Origin: Shimia sp049116215
GTDB lineage: Bacteria > Pseudomonadota > Alphaproteobacteria > Rhodobacterales > Rhodobacteraceae
NCBI RefSeq assembly: GCF_049116215.1
Contig: NZ_JAGDZB010000002.1
Coordinates: 531,578 to 595,577 of the forward strand
Length of the DNA stretch: 64,000 bases
Reading direction: 5' to 3'
The notes beneath the pieces were generated by a model that worked only from the letters and a program-made list of their open reading frames with translations, searched no databases and was not told the origin of the DNA. Position numbers and translations under genes: made by a program. This document shows positions 32,913 to 42,032 of the stretch, piece by piece; positions within the stretch are counted from its first letter, which is position 1, and the number at the start of each line of letters is the position of its first letter.

Positions 32913-33866
32913 ATGAAATACGCCAAACATGAAGCCAAAGCCTATTCCCGTGAAACCATGCGCGGCATTTGGGCGGCTGCGCTCAATCCGTTTGACGAGA
33001 CATTGGAGCTGAACGAAGCCGGTTTGCGCCGCAACATCCGCCACTGGATCGATGATCTTGGCATTCAGGGGCTGTTCATTGCCGGGAAGCAGGGTGAGTT
33101 CTGGTCTATGTCGCTGGATGAGCGCAAGCGCAACATGACGATTGCGGTGGAAGAATGTGGCGACAAGGCTGGCACCATTATGTCGATCTCTGATCAGAGC
33201 GTGCAGACCGTTCTGGAACTTGGCCAACACGCCCAGGACTGCGGTGCGGACTATGTGGTTGTCCATGCCCCGATGCTGAGCTTTTGCCAAGACCGCGACG
33301 AGGTTTTGTATAACTATTACAAGTGCCTCTGTGACCGGCTCGACATTGGCATCGCCATGTGGAGCCATCCGGACAGCGGTTACCTGATGACACCGGAAAC
33401 CTGCGCCCGGATTGCGGACCTGCCCAACATCATGGCGATCAAATATTCGGTGCCGCGCGAGATGTATGCCCGGTTGACCAAGATGGTAGGCGACAAAATT
33501 CTGGTTTCAACCTCGCAGGAAGACGACTGGCTTGCCAACATCGAAGAGCTGGGCTGGCAGCTGTACCTTTGCTCGTCCCCTCCCTACCAGCTGCAAACCA
33601 AAAATGACCGCCGGATGCACGAATACACCGAGCTGGCCTTTGCCGGAAAGTTCGATCAGGCCCGCCGGGTGCGCGACAGCCTTGAGCCAGTACGAGCAGC
33701 GATCCGCAATAGCAAACCCGCTGGCAAACCCACCGCCCACGGCAAATACTGGCAAGAGTTGCTGGGACAGGTCGGCGGTCGGGTGCGTCACCCGATGCTG
33801 GACCTAACCGAAGCCGAAAAAGCCGCCACCAGTGCCGCTTTTGAAGATTGCGGGCTACAGCTCTGA
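32913..33866 (+). CDS. Dihydrodipicolinate synthase (DapA/NAL) family aldolase
   Basis: A 317-residue TIM-barrel class I aldolase. The Schiff-base lysine is K177 in MAIKYS; the GxxGE motif appears as GKQGE near residue 57; the DapA family Tyr falls in ADYVVVHAP. The sequence is diverged from true DapA (longer C-terminal part), so it probably splits or joins pyruvate or another keto acid with an aldehyde in a catabolic pathway. It is divergent from the aspartate dehydrogenase gene. Confidence 0.85.
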   Translation: MKYAKHEAKAYSRETMRGIWAAALNPFDETLELNEAGLRRNIRHWIDDLGIQGLFIAGKQGEFWSMSLDERKRNMTIAVEECGDKAGTIMSISDQSVQTVLELGQHAQDCGADYVVVHAPMLSFCQDRDEVLYNYYKCLCDRLDIGIAMWSHPDSGYLMTPETCARIADLPNIMAIKYSVPREMYARLTKMVGDKILVSTSQEDDWLANIEELGWQLYLCSSPPYQLQTKNDRRMHEYTELAFAGKFDQARRVRDSLEPVRAAIRNSKPAGKPTAHGKYWQELLGQVGGRVRHPMLDLTEAEKAATSAAFEDCGLQL

Positions 33867-33873
33867 TCCGGCG

Positions 33874-34749
33874 ATGATAGGCGAAGCGCTGGCCCTGCTT
33901 GCGGCTGCCGCCTACGGCGTGGCCGGGATGTCCATTATCCAAGCGAAACCACAGGCGCGAGGCGACAACGGCGTTTTTCTGTCCATTGTGGTGACGGCAG
34001 TCTGTTCTTGGGGGCTTTGGCTATTCACCGCAGACGCCTCTCGCGACGTGCTCGTGTCTGGCGCGGGTGGAATGGCGCTGCTGATTTTTGCCTGCGCCGG
34101 GCTCTGCGCCAATGTGTTGGGCCGTCAGACCATGTATCGCGTGACCGAGGACGCGGGGGCAGTCAACGCAGGACTGTTGCGTCGGTTGGTGCCGGTCTTT
34201 GCCCTGCCCTGTGCCTTTGTTGTGCTCGGACAAACGCCCGGCCCACAGGTTTTGGTCGGCGGCGCGTTTGTCCTTGCAGGGGTGCTATTCTATCTCACCC
34301 CCAATAAAACGCCGTTGGGTGGCTGGGTGGTGCTTGGGGCATTGTCCGCCTTTGCCTATGCAATGGCCTATACCCTGCGCGGCCTTGGATTGTTGTATCT
34401 GCCAGACGCAGCATTGGGCACCGCCATCGGCGCGTCGGTGGCCGCTGTCTGGGTCGCTTCTGGAACAGTGTTGCGGCAAGGCCGTTTGTCCGGCTGGCAT
34501 CACATCACGGTCGACCGGACAGCGGCGCATTGGATCACCGCCTTTGCGCTCAGTGCCGGGCAGATACTGCAGTTCTTTGCGCTCAAACACACCACGGTGG
34601 CCGCCGTGGCCGTGCTGGGCGCCATGGATGTGTTGTTTGCCGCTGTGCTGATGCGGTGGCGCCCTACTCAAGAAAACGTGGCGCTTGCACGGTTGTTGCT
34701 CGCCATGGTGCTGGCGATGATTGGCACCGCCTTACTGCTCGCGCCCTGA
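33874..34749 (+). CDS. DMT/EamA-family membrane transporter
   Basis: Start chosen at ATG 33874, 7 bases past the aldolase stop, giving 291 residues. Ten hydrophobic segments in two repeats, as usual for EamA drug/metabolite transporters, the first being GEALALLAAAAYGVAGMS and the last LLLAMVLAMIGTALLLAP. Probably exports or imports a metabolite of this cluster. The longer frame from 33832 would overlap the aldolase by 35 bases and is less likely. Confidence 0.87.
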   Translation: MIGEALALLAAAAYGVAGMSIIQAKPQARGDNGVFLSIVVTAVCSWGLWLFTADASRDVLVSGAGGMALLIFACAGLCANVLGRQTMYRVTEDAGAVNAGLLRRLVPVFALPCAFVVLGQTPGPQVLVGGAFVLAGVLFYLTPNKTPLGGWVVLGALSAFAYAMAYTLRGLGLLYLPDAALGTAIGASVAAVWVASGTVLRQGRLSGWHHITVDRTAAHWITAFALSAGQILQFFALKHTTVAAVAVLGAMDVLFAAVLMRWRPTQENVALARLLLAMVLAMIGTALLLAP

Positions 34750-34872
34750 GGCATATTCCAAAAGCGGATAGCCACTTTCCCCAAATTTCATATTTCCTTG
34801 CCGCAAAATCCCTTAGCCTGATGCCAACACGCGCGCGGCGCAGGCATCGCGCGGACATTTAGGGAGGGTCAC

Positions 34873-35436
34873 ATGGCCACACATCCAACCTTGAAACCGT
34901 TCAACTTCAAAAAATGGGTTGCGGAAAATGCGGACAAACTGCGCCCGCCGGTTGGCAATCAGCTTTTGCACAAAGAAGGCGACATGATTGTGATGGTGGT
35001 GGGCGGCCCCAACACCCGCGTCGATTTCCATGACGATCCGGTGGAGGAGTGGTTTTTCCAGCAAAAGGGCGACATGATGCTCAAGATTGCGGATGGCGGC
35101 AAAATCTATGATGTGCCGGTGCGCGAAGGCGAAGTCTTTATGCTCCCCCCACATGTGCGCCACGCCCCGCAACGGCCGCAAGAAGGTTCGATTGGCATTG
35201 TGGTTGAAGCCCCACGACAGCTCGGTATGAAAGAAGGCTTTGAATGGTTCTGCTTCAACTGCGAAGGGCTGGTGCATCGGGAAGAAGTGGCCCTGGACGG
35301 CCCAGAAGGCATCGTGACCGCCCTGCCAAAAATCTACGACCGGTTTCACAACAGCATCGAAAATCGCACCTGTCCGTCGTGTGGAGAGGTGCATCCGGGC
35401 AAAGGCAAACCACCAGCCGATTGGGTGCAATTGTAA
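34873..35436 (+). CDS. nbaC: 3-hydroxyanthranilate 3,4-dioxygenase
   Basis: ATG at 34873 with AGGGAGGG upstream; 187 residues, the bacterial family size. Cupin Fe(II) ligands are in VDFHDDPVEEWFF (His and Glu, near residues 52-58) and PPHVRHAP (near 95). The C-terminal C-x2-C pairs (CFNC near 128 and CPSC near 172) form the extra rubredoxin-like iron site of bacterial enzymes. It opens 3-hydroxyanthranilate to aminocarboxymuconate semialdehyde, leading to quinolinate or to degradation. Kynureninase at 28201 can supply its substrate. Confidence 0.95.
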   Translation: MATHPTLKPFNFKKWVAENADKLRPPVGNQLLHKEGDMIVMVVGGPNTRVDFHDDPVEEWFFQQKGDMMLKIADGGKIYDVPVREGEVFMLPPHVRHAPQRPQEGSIGIVVEAPRQLGMKEGFEWFCFNCEGLVHREEVALDGPEGIVTALPKIYDRFHNSIENRTCPSCGEVHPGKGKPPADWVQL

Positions 35437-36139
35437 CGACAACAAGGAGCGACACATTGCCGGAGCCGGTTGATGGCGGGCTTCCCCAGTCTCACGCAGC
35501 TCTACCTCGCCGCCGCTCGTTGATCACTCCTGCAATTCAGCCTTCATTAAATCCGCTTCGGATTTCCGTCTCATCTCTGCTCCTTGGTGGTTACGATGAG
35601 CCAGAAACCCTCTCTTATCAAATTGCCCTATTTGGACCCTTAAGCGCTGAAGTCAGACGGTGTCGAGCGTCAGGAACGGCCCAAAGATGCCGGTCAAGTT
35701 CAGTAAATTGCCGAGTTGCAGTGGTGCAGATGGATTTCGAAAAGTGTCCCAAATCTGCCAACCTTTGCTTTGAATGAGCAATGCATCATCCATCTTGGAT
35801 TTATCGATGGTGGAAGAGGCAAATTTGGTGAATAAAAAATCTTCTACCAAATTAGCTATAAGGCCGGTTCTGAATGTGTGTCCAGCCCCCTTTGTTTCTA
35901 AAGGTCTAACAATTTGGCTGGGCTCATCGACCATGGCGCCGACCTTGGTTCATGCGATCGCACCTTGCTGCCCTTTTGGTCAGATCAACCAATTCCGGGC
36001 CCTCAGTCTTCAGGCGGTTTACCTTTTGCGCAATAGGCTGATTTTTCCGGTAAAGCCAATTCAAGGAAGCTTCTTACTAAGCAACCATGATCAACGCCCC
36101 ACGCTCAAATCCTACTTTGAGTAATGAGGGCGCATGATC
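35437..36139. other. 703-base stretch without a recognisable gene; possible decayed element
   Basis: Directly after the dioxygenase stop there is AAGGAG at 35444 and a TTG codon at 35458, as if another operon gene began here, but the frame soon becomes low-quality and ends at 35777. Further on the composition turns AT-richer. Small ORFs (35653-35934 minus, 35774-36124 plus) match nothing I know. The stretch may be a degenerate insertion or a lost gene. Confidence 0.35.
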
Positions 36140-37606
36140 TCAACTGGCAACGTAGCCCGCAATGGTGGCGTCAACACCGTCGCAATAAAGCTGCGCAAGA
36201 AACCGCGAAAATGCCGCTGAGAATCCTGAATGGTCGGCGATGTCGCCGTAAATATGCCGTTGCTCCAACCATGCTTGCGGCGTCTGCTTGGCGGCAATGG
36301 CAGCCTTAGAGAGACGCGCCCAATCCGGGTCATTGGCCTCGATTTTGCTGCCATCTTCCCGCACGCCCAAACACATGCGCGCCCACAACGCCTGAGACAG
36401 GGCCAGACCATCGGTAGGCGTCCGAGCGGCCAACGCAGTTCGAATGATCGGCAGAACGGCCCCTGAGTGACGACTGGATCCATCAAACGCCACCCGTCTG
36501 ACGGTGTCGACCATCGCGGGATTGGAGAAGCGCGCGTCGATAAGATCCACATAGGCTTCTGGTGTGATCTCTGGCACGGGCGTGATATGGGGCAGAACTT
36601 CTTCAAGCGCCACTTTTCGAAGCAGCGCCTTGATCATAGGTGCGCGCATCGCGTCTGCGATTGTGTGAAGCCCCAATACTTCGGCTGGAGCCGCAATCAC
36701 CTGATGACCGCCGTTAAGTAACTGCAGTTTCATCGCCTCATAGTCGTGCACACGATCTGAAACCGTTACGCCAACCTCCTCCAGGGGCGGGCGACCCGCG
36801 CAAAAATCATCTTCGATCACCCATTGACGAAAGTTCTCATGTGTCACGGGCGCTGCATCGTCAACGCCAATGCTTTGCACCATGGCCACTTCTCCAGGTC
36901 CGGTGGCGGGTACGATACAATCCACCATGGAATTCGGAAAACTAACAGTCTCTGCAATCCATTGTGCCAGATCAGAGTCACTTAGCTTGGCTAGGCCGAT
37001 CACAACCTCTTTGAGAATGCGCCCATTGCCTGGCAAGTTGTCACAGCTCATGCAAGTGAAAGGACCAATGGCCGCGGCCCGCCGCGCCTTCAACGCTGCG
37101 ACAATGACGCCAAAAGCGGTGCGAGGGGTGTCACCGTGGACCGCGTCATGCTGAATGTCGAGGTGCGTGGGCGAGAACCGTTTGTCGGCTGGGTCGAGGA
37201 AATAGCCCCCTTCAGTCACGGTCAGGGATACAATCCGGATTTGCGGGTCGGAAAGTTGGCGGATCAAGGCCCGATTGCCCTCCTCGATCGGCACATAATC
37301 CACCATTGCGCCAACCACCTCTGCAGAGGTGCCAGCCGGGTCCAGTTCGATCAGGGTTGTGAGGTAATCCTGAGCCGCCAGCTTATCGCGTTGCCCGCTG
37401 TCATAATCCCGCACTCCTGCGCCGATGATGGCCCAATCCAGCGCTTTGCCTTGTTGCATAAGGCGGTGCAAATACCACGCCTGATGCGCGCGGTGGAAGT
37501 TGCCGACGCCAATATGCACGATCCCCGGGGCGAGCGCCGCGCGATCGTAAGTCGGCACAAGAACACCGTCCGGCATGTCCTGAAGTGTCGCGTTGCTGAG
37601 TTTCAT
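36140..37606 (-). CDS. mtlK: Mannitol 2-dehydrogenase family polyol dehydrogenase
   Basis: ATG at 37606 (GGAAACG upstream) gives 488 residues, the normal length of long-chain polyol dehydrogenases. Features: IVHIGVGNFHRAHQ near residue 30 (nucleotide site), SCDNLPGNG near 190, and the catalytic lysine region MKLQLLNGGHQ near 295. It oxidises mannitol, arabinitol or a similar polyol to the ketose with NAD. Last gene of the LacI-smoE-F-G-K-mtlK operon, so its substrate is probably what the ABC importer brings in. Confidence 0.92.
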   Translation of the reverse strand: MKLSNATLQDMPDGVLVPTYDRAALAPGIVHIGVGNFHRAHQAWYLHRLMQQGKALDWAIIGAGVRDYDSGQRDKLAAQDYLTTLIELDPAGTSAEVVGAMVDYVPIEEGNRALIRQLSDPQIRIVSLTVTEGGYFLDPADKRFSPTHLDIQHDAVHGDTPRTAFGVIVAALKARRAAAIGPFTCMSCDNLPGNGRILKEVVIGLAKLSDSDLAQWIAETVSFPNSMVDCIVPATGPGEVAMVQSIGVDDAAPVTHENFRQWVIEDDFCAGRPPLEEVGVTVSDRVHDYEAMKLQLLNGGHQVIAAPAEVLGLHTIADAMRAPMIKALLRKVALEEVLPHITPVPEITPEAYVDLIDARFSNPAMVDTVRRVAFDGSSRHSGAVLPIIRTALAARTPTDGLALSQALWARMCLGVREDGSKIEANDPDWARLSKAAIAAKQTPQAWLEQRHIYGDIADHSGFSAAFSRFLAQLYCDGVDATIAGYVAS

Positions 37607-37681
37607 CGTTTCCGATCTCCTCGCGGGATATCCCATCAGCTCTTCTTTCTTTGCGGCTGGGTTAAAGGGCATAGGGCGGCC

Positions 37682-38686
37682 TCACGCGATGCGGAGTCCG
37701 TCTGTGTCAAATTTGTGGATCTGATCAGCCTGCGGCGTCAAATAAACGGTGTCGCCATGGCGCACAGCAATGTCGCCGGTGATGCGCACCGTGAACGTCT
37801 CTGCGAGCCCCGTGTCATGCACGTGGATAAAAGTGTCGGATCCAAGATGTTCCGCCACGCCAACCACCCCTTTCCACATACCTTCGGTCGTGCTGACCTC
37901 GGTGTGTTCAGGGCGAATACCAATGGTATGCGCGCCGTGTTTGGCAGCCTCCTCACCGACGATGAAATTCATCTTGGGGGATCCAATAAAGCCGGCCACA
38001 AACTTGTTTCGTGGTTTGTGATAAAGCTCCAGCGGAGAGCCAACTTGTTCGATGACGCCGGCCTGCAGCACCACAATCTTGTCAGCCATGGTCATGGCTT
38101 CGACCTGATCGTGGGTCACATAGATCATCGTGGTTTGCATCCGGTTATGCATCTCGCTGATCTCAAGACGCATCCCCACGCGCAAGGCAGCATCCAGATT
38201 CGACAACGGCTCATCAAAAAGGAAGGCCGAGGGATCGCGCACAATGGCACGACCGATGGCGACCCTCTGTCGCTGTCCACCGGAGAGCTGCCCTGGCTTG
38301 CGGTCCAGATAATCTGTGAGGTTCAACGCCTTGGCCGCCGCGGCTATGCGCTTTTCCTGCTCGTTCTCACCAACACCGGCCATGCGCATTGGAAAGGCAA
38401 TGTTCTTGCGCACCGTCATATGCGGATAAAGCGCATAGGACTGAAAAACCATTGCCAACCCACGCTTGGAGGGCGGCACCTCTGTCATGTCTTCTCCGTC
38501 AATGACGACGTTGCCGGAGGTTGTTTCCTCTAGCCCGGCAATCAGCCTGAGCAATGTGGATTTACCGCAGCCTGACGGCCCTACGAAAACCGCGAACTCA
38601 CCGTCTTCAATGGTCAGGTTCAACGGTGGAATAACTTCCACATCGCCAAACGACTTGGTCACGTTTTCAAGTTGAATGCGTCCCAT
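37682..38686 (-). CDS. smoK: Polyol/sugar ABC transporter ATP-binding protein
   Basis: A 334-residue MalK-type ATPase: Walker A GPSGCGKST near residue 36, LSGGQRQRVAIGRAI near 134, Walker B FLFDEPLSNLDA near 155, then a C-terminal TOBE/OB regulatory domain with GIRPEHTEV. It powers the SmoFG permease. It is 9 bases after smoG. Confidence 0.92.
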   Translation of the reverse strand: MGRIQLENVTKSFGDVEVIPPLNLTIEDGEFAVFVGPSGCGKSTLLRLIAGLEETTSGNVVIDGEDMTEVPPSKRGLAMVFQSYALYPHMTVRKNIAFPMRMAGVGENEQEKRIAAAAKALNLTDYLDRKPGQLSGGQRQRVAIGRAIVRDPSAFLFDEPLSNLDAALRVGMRLEISEMHNRMQTTMIYVTHDQVEAMTMADKIVVLQAGVIEQVGSPLELYHKPRNKFVAGFIGSPKMNFIVGEEAAKHGAHTIGIRPEHTEVSTTEGMWKGVVGVAEHLGSDTFIHVHDTGLAETFTVRITGDIAVRHGDTVYLTPQADQIHKFDTDGLRIA

Positions 38687-38695
38687 GATGTTTCC

Positions 38696-39529
38696 TTACT
38701 TCACGGCGCCAAAGGTCAGGCCTTGGACCAATTGTTTTTGACAGAACCAGCCAAGCACCACGATGGGGCCGACAGCGGCGGTGGAGACAGCCGACAGGCG
38801 GCCAAAGAATAGGCCTTCGGGTGCGCGGTTGCCTTCGATGAGTTTGGAGAGCGTGGCAGCGTCGGTGGTGGTCAGACGCACCGTCCAATACGCCTCGTTC
38901 CAGCAGAAGATGAAACACAGCAGAGCGGTTGAGGCGATGCCACCCCAAGCCAGCGGGATCAGGATTTCCTTGATCTCCCCAAGCGTATCGACGCCGTCCA
39001 TTTTGCCAGCTTCTATGATGTCCTTGGGGATCTCTTTGAAGTAGGTGAAGAGCATCCAGACCACGATCGGCAGGTTGATCAGGCTGAGCACAAAAATGAT
39101 CATAAAGTGGGTGTCAAACAAACCAAGGCTCTTGGTCAAAAACGTCATCGGGTACAGCACTGCGGCAGCGGGCAGCATCTTGGTCGACAACATCCACATC
39201 AGCACATCTTTGGTACGTTTGGTCGGGTTGAACGCCATGGCGTAGGCCGCCGGAATACCCACCACAAGCGTGAAGATAGTGGCGAAGACCGAGGTAATGA
39301 CCGAGTTGCGCGCAAAGCGCCAGTAGTCGTAGTTTTCGGTCATATTGAGATAGTTTTCGAGCGTCGGCGTGAACCAGAGCAGATACTCTGGTTTCACTGC
39401 ATCAGCATCTGTTTTGAAGCTGGTCAGCACCATCCAGAAGATTGGAAAGAAGAACAGTAGGCCCACGATCCAGGCCAGCACTGGCCAGAGGACATTCGAA
39501 AGTTTCGAGCTTTGTGCAACGATCGCCAT
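38696..39529 (-). CDS. smoG: Polyol/sugar ABC transporter permease 2
   Basis: A 277-residue permease of the MalG type with about six helices and the loop IIEAGKMDGVDTLGEIKEILIPLAWGG near residue 185. It lies 6 bases after smoF in the same direction. Together with SmoF it forms the channel for mannitol/sorbitol-like polyols. Confidence 0.92.
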   Translation of the reverse strand: MAIVAQSSKLSNVLWPVLAWIVGLLFFFPIFWMVLTSFKTDADAVKPEYLLWFTPTLENYLNMTENYDYWRFARNSVITSVFATIFTLVVGIPAAYAMAFNPTKRTKDVLMWMLSTKMLPAAAVLYPMTFLTKSLGLFDTHFMIIFVLSLINLPIVVWMLFTYFKEIPKDIIEAGKMDGVDTLGEIKEILIPLAWGGIASTALLCFIFCWNEAYWTVRLTTTDAATLSKLIEGNRAPEGLFFGRLSAVSTAAVGPIVVLGWFCQKQLVQGLTFGAVK

Positions 39530-39535
39530 GGTCGG

Positions 39536-40474
39536 TTACTCCATCAAGGTCCTGCCAATCATGCGCAGCAGGAAAATTGCGACGATGTTGGCAAGGATGA
39601 CTGCGAAGATGCCGGTAGCGCTGGCAGCTCCGATGTTATTGTTGGCAAATTCGCCGATCAGGTACGGCAGGTTTTTGTTGCCGTTGCCGCGGCTGACGAT
39701 TTCGATCTCGGCGTAAAGCGACAGGTGGAAAATCGCCTGGATCATCACAACGATGGCTATTGGGCGTCCCAAGTGCGGCAAGGTGAGAAAGCGGAATTGT
39801 GACCATGGCCCTGCTCCGTCCAGCACGGCGGCCTCTTTCTGTTGCTGGTCTTCAGATTGCAGCGAGGTCATAAAAATCAGCACCGCAAAAGGTGTCCACT
39901 GCCATGTCACCATAATGATGACCGCAAGGGCGGAAGTTTGAGTGGCGCGGAAAGAGATCGGTGTGAGTTCCGGCCAAAGTGAGAAAAACCAGCCCACAAG
40001 CGGCGCATCGCGCAGCCCCTCAACCATGTCGTTGATGCTGCCCACCGCGATGCCCTGTAGACCAAGCACAGGATCGAGGATCATGTTGATCCACAGAACG
40101 GCGTTTACGGCAGGCATGACAAAGAAAGGTGAAATCAGCAGCACGCGAACGATCCCACGGCCCGGAAAGGCACGGTTGATCAACACGGCGATCAGCACAC
40201 CGAGGATCACGGTCAAAAAAAGGATGCTGCAAACAATGACGAGGCTGTTTTGGATCGCGAGCAAAAAGTCTTTGGACTTGAGGACAAATTCGTAGTTCCC
40301 CAAACCCCGCCAGTTGCTCAAACTGGGGCTGGTCCATTCAGGTCGCCGTAGGCTGTTAAGCACATAGCGAATGAAGGAAAAATAAAGGGTCATTCCAAGC
40401 GGGACCAGCATCCAAACCAAAAGCAATAAGACCGCTGGTGTTTGAAGGAGCCTAGGAAGCGTTCTCTTAGACAT
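39536..40474 (-). CDS. smoF: Polyol/sugar ABC transporter permease 1
   Basis: ATG at 40474 with GGAGGAAAG upstream gives 312 residues. MalF-type permease: first helix TPAVLLLLVWMLVPLGMTLYF, contact loop KEAAVLDGAGPWSQFRFLTLPHL near residue 215. The gene follows smoE after a gap with a strong terminator-like hairpin. Confidence 0.92.
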   Translation of the reverse strand: MSKRTLPRLLQTPAVLLLLVWMLVPLGMTLYFSFIRYVLNSLRRPEWTSPSLSNWRGLGNYEFVLKSKDFLLAIQNSLVIVCSILFLTVILGVLIAVLINRAFPGRGIVRVLLISPFFVMPAVNAVLWINMILDPVLGLQGIAVGSINDMVEGLRDAPLVGWFFSLWPELTPISFRATQTSALAVIIMVTWQWTPFAVLIFMTSLQSEDQQQKEAAVLDGAGPWSQFRFLTLPHLGRPIAIVVMIQAIFHLSLYAEIEIVSRGNGNKNLPYLIGEFANNNIGAASATGIFAVILANIVAIFLLRMIGRTLME

Positions 40475-40584
40475 GAGGCTTTCCTCCTCGCAAAACGACA
40501 AATTCGTTCAGCGCGTTGTTCATAGGTTGCAATTGGGTGAAGGGTACGTGTCGCTGCGTTGAATGAGCAAGTCAGCGACTAACT

Positions 40585-40617
40585 AAAAAGAGGGCCACGC
40601 TGGGGACCGTGACCCTC
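40585..40617 (-). terminator. Terminator-like hairpin between smoE and smoF (attenuator)
   Basis: On the minus strand GAGGGTCACG (40617-40608), loop, CGTGGCCCTC (40599-40590) then TTTTT (40589-40585). A 10-bp stem with one G-U pair and a T-run, a good intrinsic terminator. Since the permease genes lie downstream without another clear promoter, partial readthrough is likely. Confidence 0.8.
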
Positions 40618-40632
40618 CCGGGGAGAAGAGGC

Positions 40633-41916
40633 TTAGTAGTAGCCTGCCTCTTTCATGATCGCATCGGCTGCTGCCTGAGATGCGGCAAGAGCTTCATCCA
40701 CTGACTTGGCACCGGACAATGCAGCCGCCATTTCTTGCGCCACAGCAGAGCCCACTTCCGGGAACTCAGGAATTGCAGCGAATTGGACGCCCACGTATGG
40801 CTTCAGATCCGTCGCCTGTGGCGCGGCGCTTTCAATCGCCATCATCTCAGCTTTGGCAAAGCCTGCCGCAGCCTGGAACTCTGGCAGCGCATAAGTCGAA
40901 GCACGCTGTCCTGTCGGAACTGAACCCCAACCAAACTCTGGGTGGTTGCCTACTGCTTGCACATACTCTTTCGAGGTCGCCCACTCAATGAAGTCGCCCG
41001 CAGCTTCCGCATTTGGAGAGCCTGCCGGGATGGCCATAGCCCATGCCCAGAGCCAGTTGGCGCCAACCGGGTTACCCGCATTTGGCGATTGCGCGTAAGC
41101 AACGCCGTCTACTTCCAGGAAGGACGCCGCAATGGTGGCGTCGATCCACATCCCGCATTTGCCTTCGTTGTAGAGAGCTAGAATTTCGTTGAACGAGTTG
41201 CCTTCTGAGCCTGGAGGGCCGTAATTTCCAAGCAGATCAACGTAGAAGTTGATTGCAGCGCGCCACTCGTCGCTGTCGATGGTTGGGCGGTAGTCTTTGT
41301 CAAACCAAGCGCCGCCAAAGGAGTTCACCACTGTCGTGATAAAGGCCATGTTGTCGCCCCAGCCGGGTTTTCCGCGCAGGCATGCGCCGTAAACACCATC
41401 ATCTGGGTTGTGGATTGCGGCAGCTGCGGCTTTCACATTATCCCAACTGTCGTTGTCGGCAATTTTAACACCCGCGGCGTCTGTGAGGTCTTTGCGATAC
41501 ATTACCATGGAGCTCTCGCCATAGAACGGCGCCGCATACATCTGGCCCTCGTGGCTCAGACCCGCACGGATCGCTGGCAAGATGTCCCCTTCATCATATG
41601 TCGCGCCGAACTTGAGCGGCTCAATCCAGCCTGCTGCACCCCAGATAGGGGCTTCCTGCATGCCAATGTTGATGATGTCATACTGACCGCCACCGGTGGC
41701 CGTATCAGAGGTCACTTGCTCCCGCAGAACACCTTCCTCCAGCGAAACCCAATTCAGTTCCACTCCGGTCTCTGCTGTGTAGGCTTCAGCAACCTTTTGC
41801 ATGTTGATCATGTGACCGTTGTTCACGATCGCAATTGTCAGGCTGGTGTCAGCAGCAGCTGCACCGGCCATCAAGGTCATGGCACTAACCGCACCAAGCG
41901 CGTTTCTATAGGACAT
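40633..41916 (-). CDS. smoE: Polyol/sugar ABC transporter, periplasmic binding protein
   Basis: ATG at 41916 with GGGAGGATC upstream; 427 residues with a signal peptide (LGAVSAMTLMAGAAAADT). It is a family 1 sugar-binding protein, with SLTIAIVNNGHMINMQ at the mature start and GQYDIINIGMQEAP near residue 85. It should bind mannitol/sorbitol or a similar polyol, judging by the mannitol dehydrogenase in the operon. Two operator-like palindromes lie directly upstream. Confidence 0.9.
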   Translation of the reverse strand: MSYRNALGAVSAMTLMAGAAAADTSLTIAIVNNGHMINMQKVAEAYTAETGVELNWVSLEEGVLREQVTSDTATGGGQYDIINIGMQEAPIWGAAGWIEPLKFGATYDEGDILPAIRAGLSHEGQMYAAPFYGESSMVMYRKDLTDAAGVKIADNDSWDNVKAAAAAIHNPDDGVYGACLRGKPGWGDNMAFITTVVNSFGGAWFDKDYRPTIDSDEWRAAINFYVDLLGNYGPPGSEGNSFNEILALYNEGKCGMWIDATIAASFLEVDGVAYAQSPNAGNPVGANWLWAWAMAIPAGSPNAEAAGDFIEWATSKEYVQAVGNHPEFGWGSVPTGQRASTYALPEFQAAAGFAKAEMMAIESAAPQATDLKPYVGVQFAAIPEFPEVGSAVAQEMAAALSGAKSVDEALAASQAAADAIMKEAGYY

Positions 41917-41987
41917 CCGATCCTCCCTGTCTCTGGATGTTGCATTCACAGCGTAGCGCTAAAGATCGCACTGCGTCAATTTAAAAT

Positions 41988-42022
41988 TTTACGCGCGTAA
42001 ATTTTTAAAGTTACGTATGTAA
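41988..42022. promoter_or_regulatory. Two palindromes, candidate LacI-family operators before smoE
   Basis: TTTACGCGCGTAAA (41988-42001) is a perfect 14-bp palindrome with the central CG usual for LacI-family sites. TTACGTATGTAA (42011-42022) is a second near-palindrome 22 bases away, on the same helix face. They sit between the LacI gene and smoE, so they probably repress the transporter operon. Confidence 0.65.
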
Positions 42023-42032
42023 AATCAACACC

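Noticed and set aside
32463..33368. 301-codon minus-strand ORF across the aspDH/aldolase divergent region
   Set aside because: It overlaps two clear genes and the promoter palindromes; no family features.
34820..34848. GATGCC/GGCATC inverted repeat before the 3-hydroxyanthranilate dioxygenase
   Set aside because: Only 6-bp arms around a GC-alternating loop; too weak to call a site.
37136..38533. 465-codon plus-strand ORF opposite the polyol dehydrogenase and smoK
   Set aside because: His/Arg-rich antisense shadow of two recognised genes.
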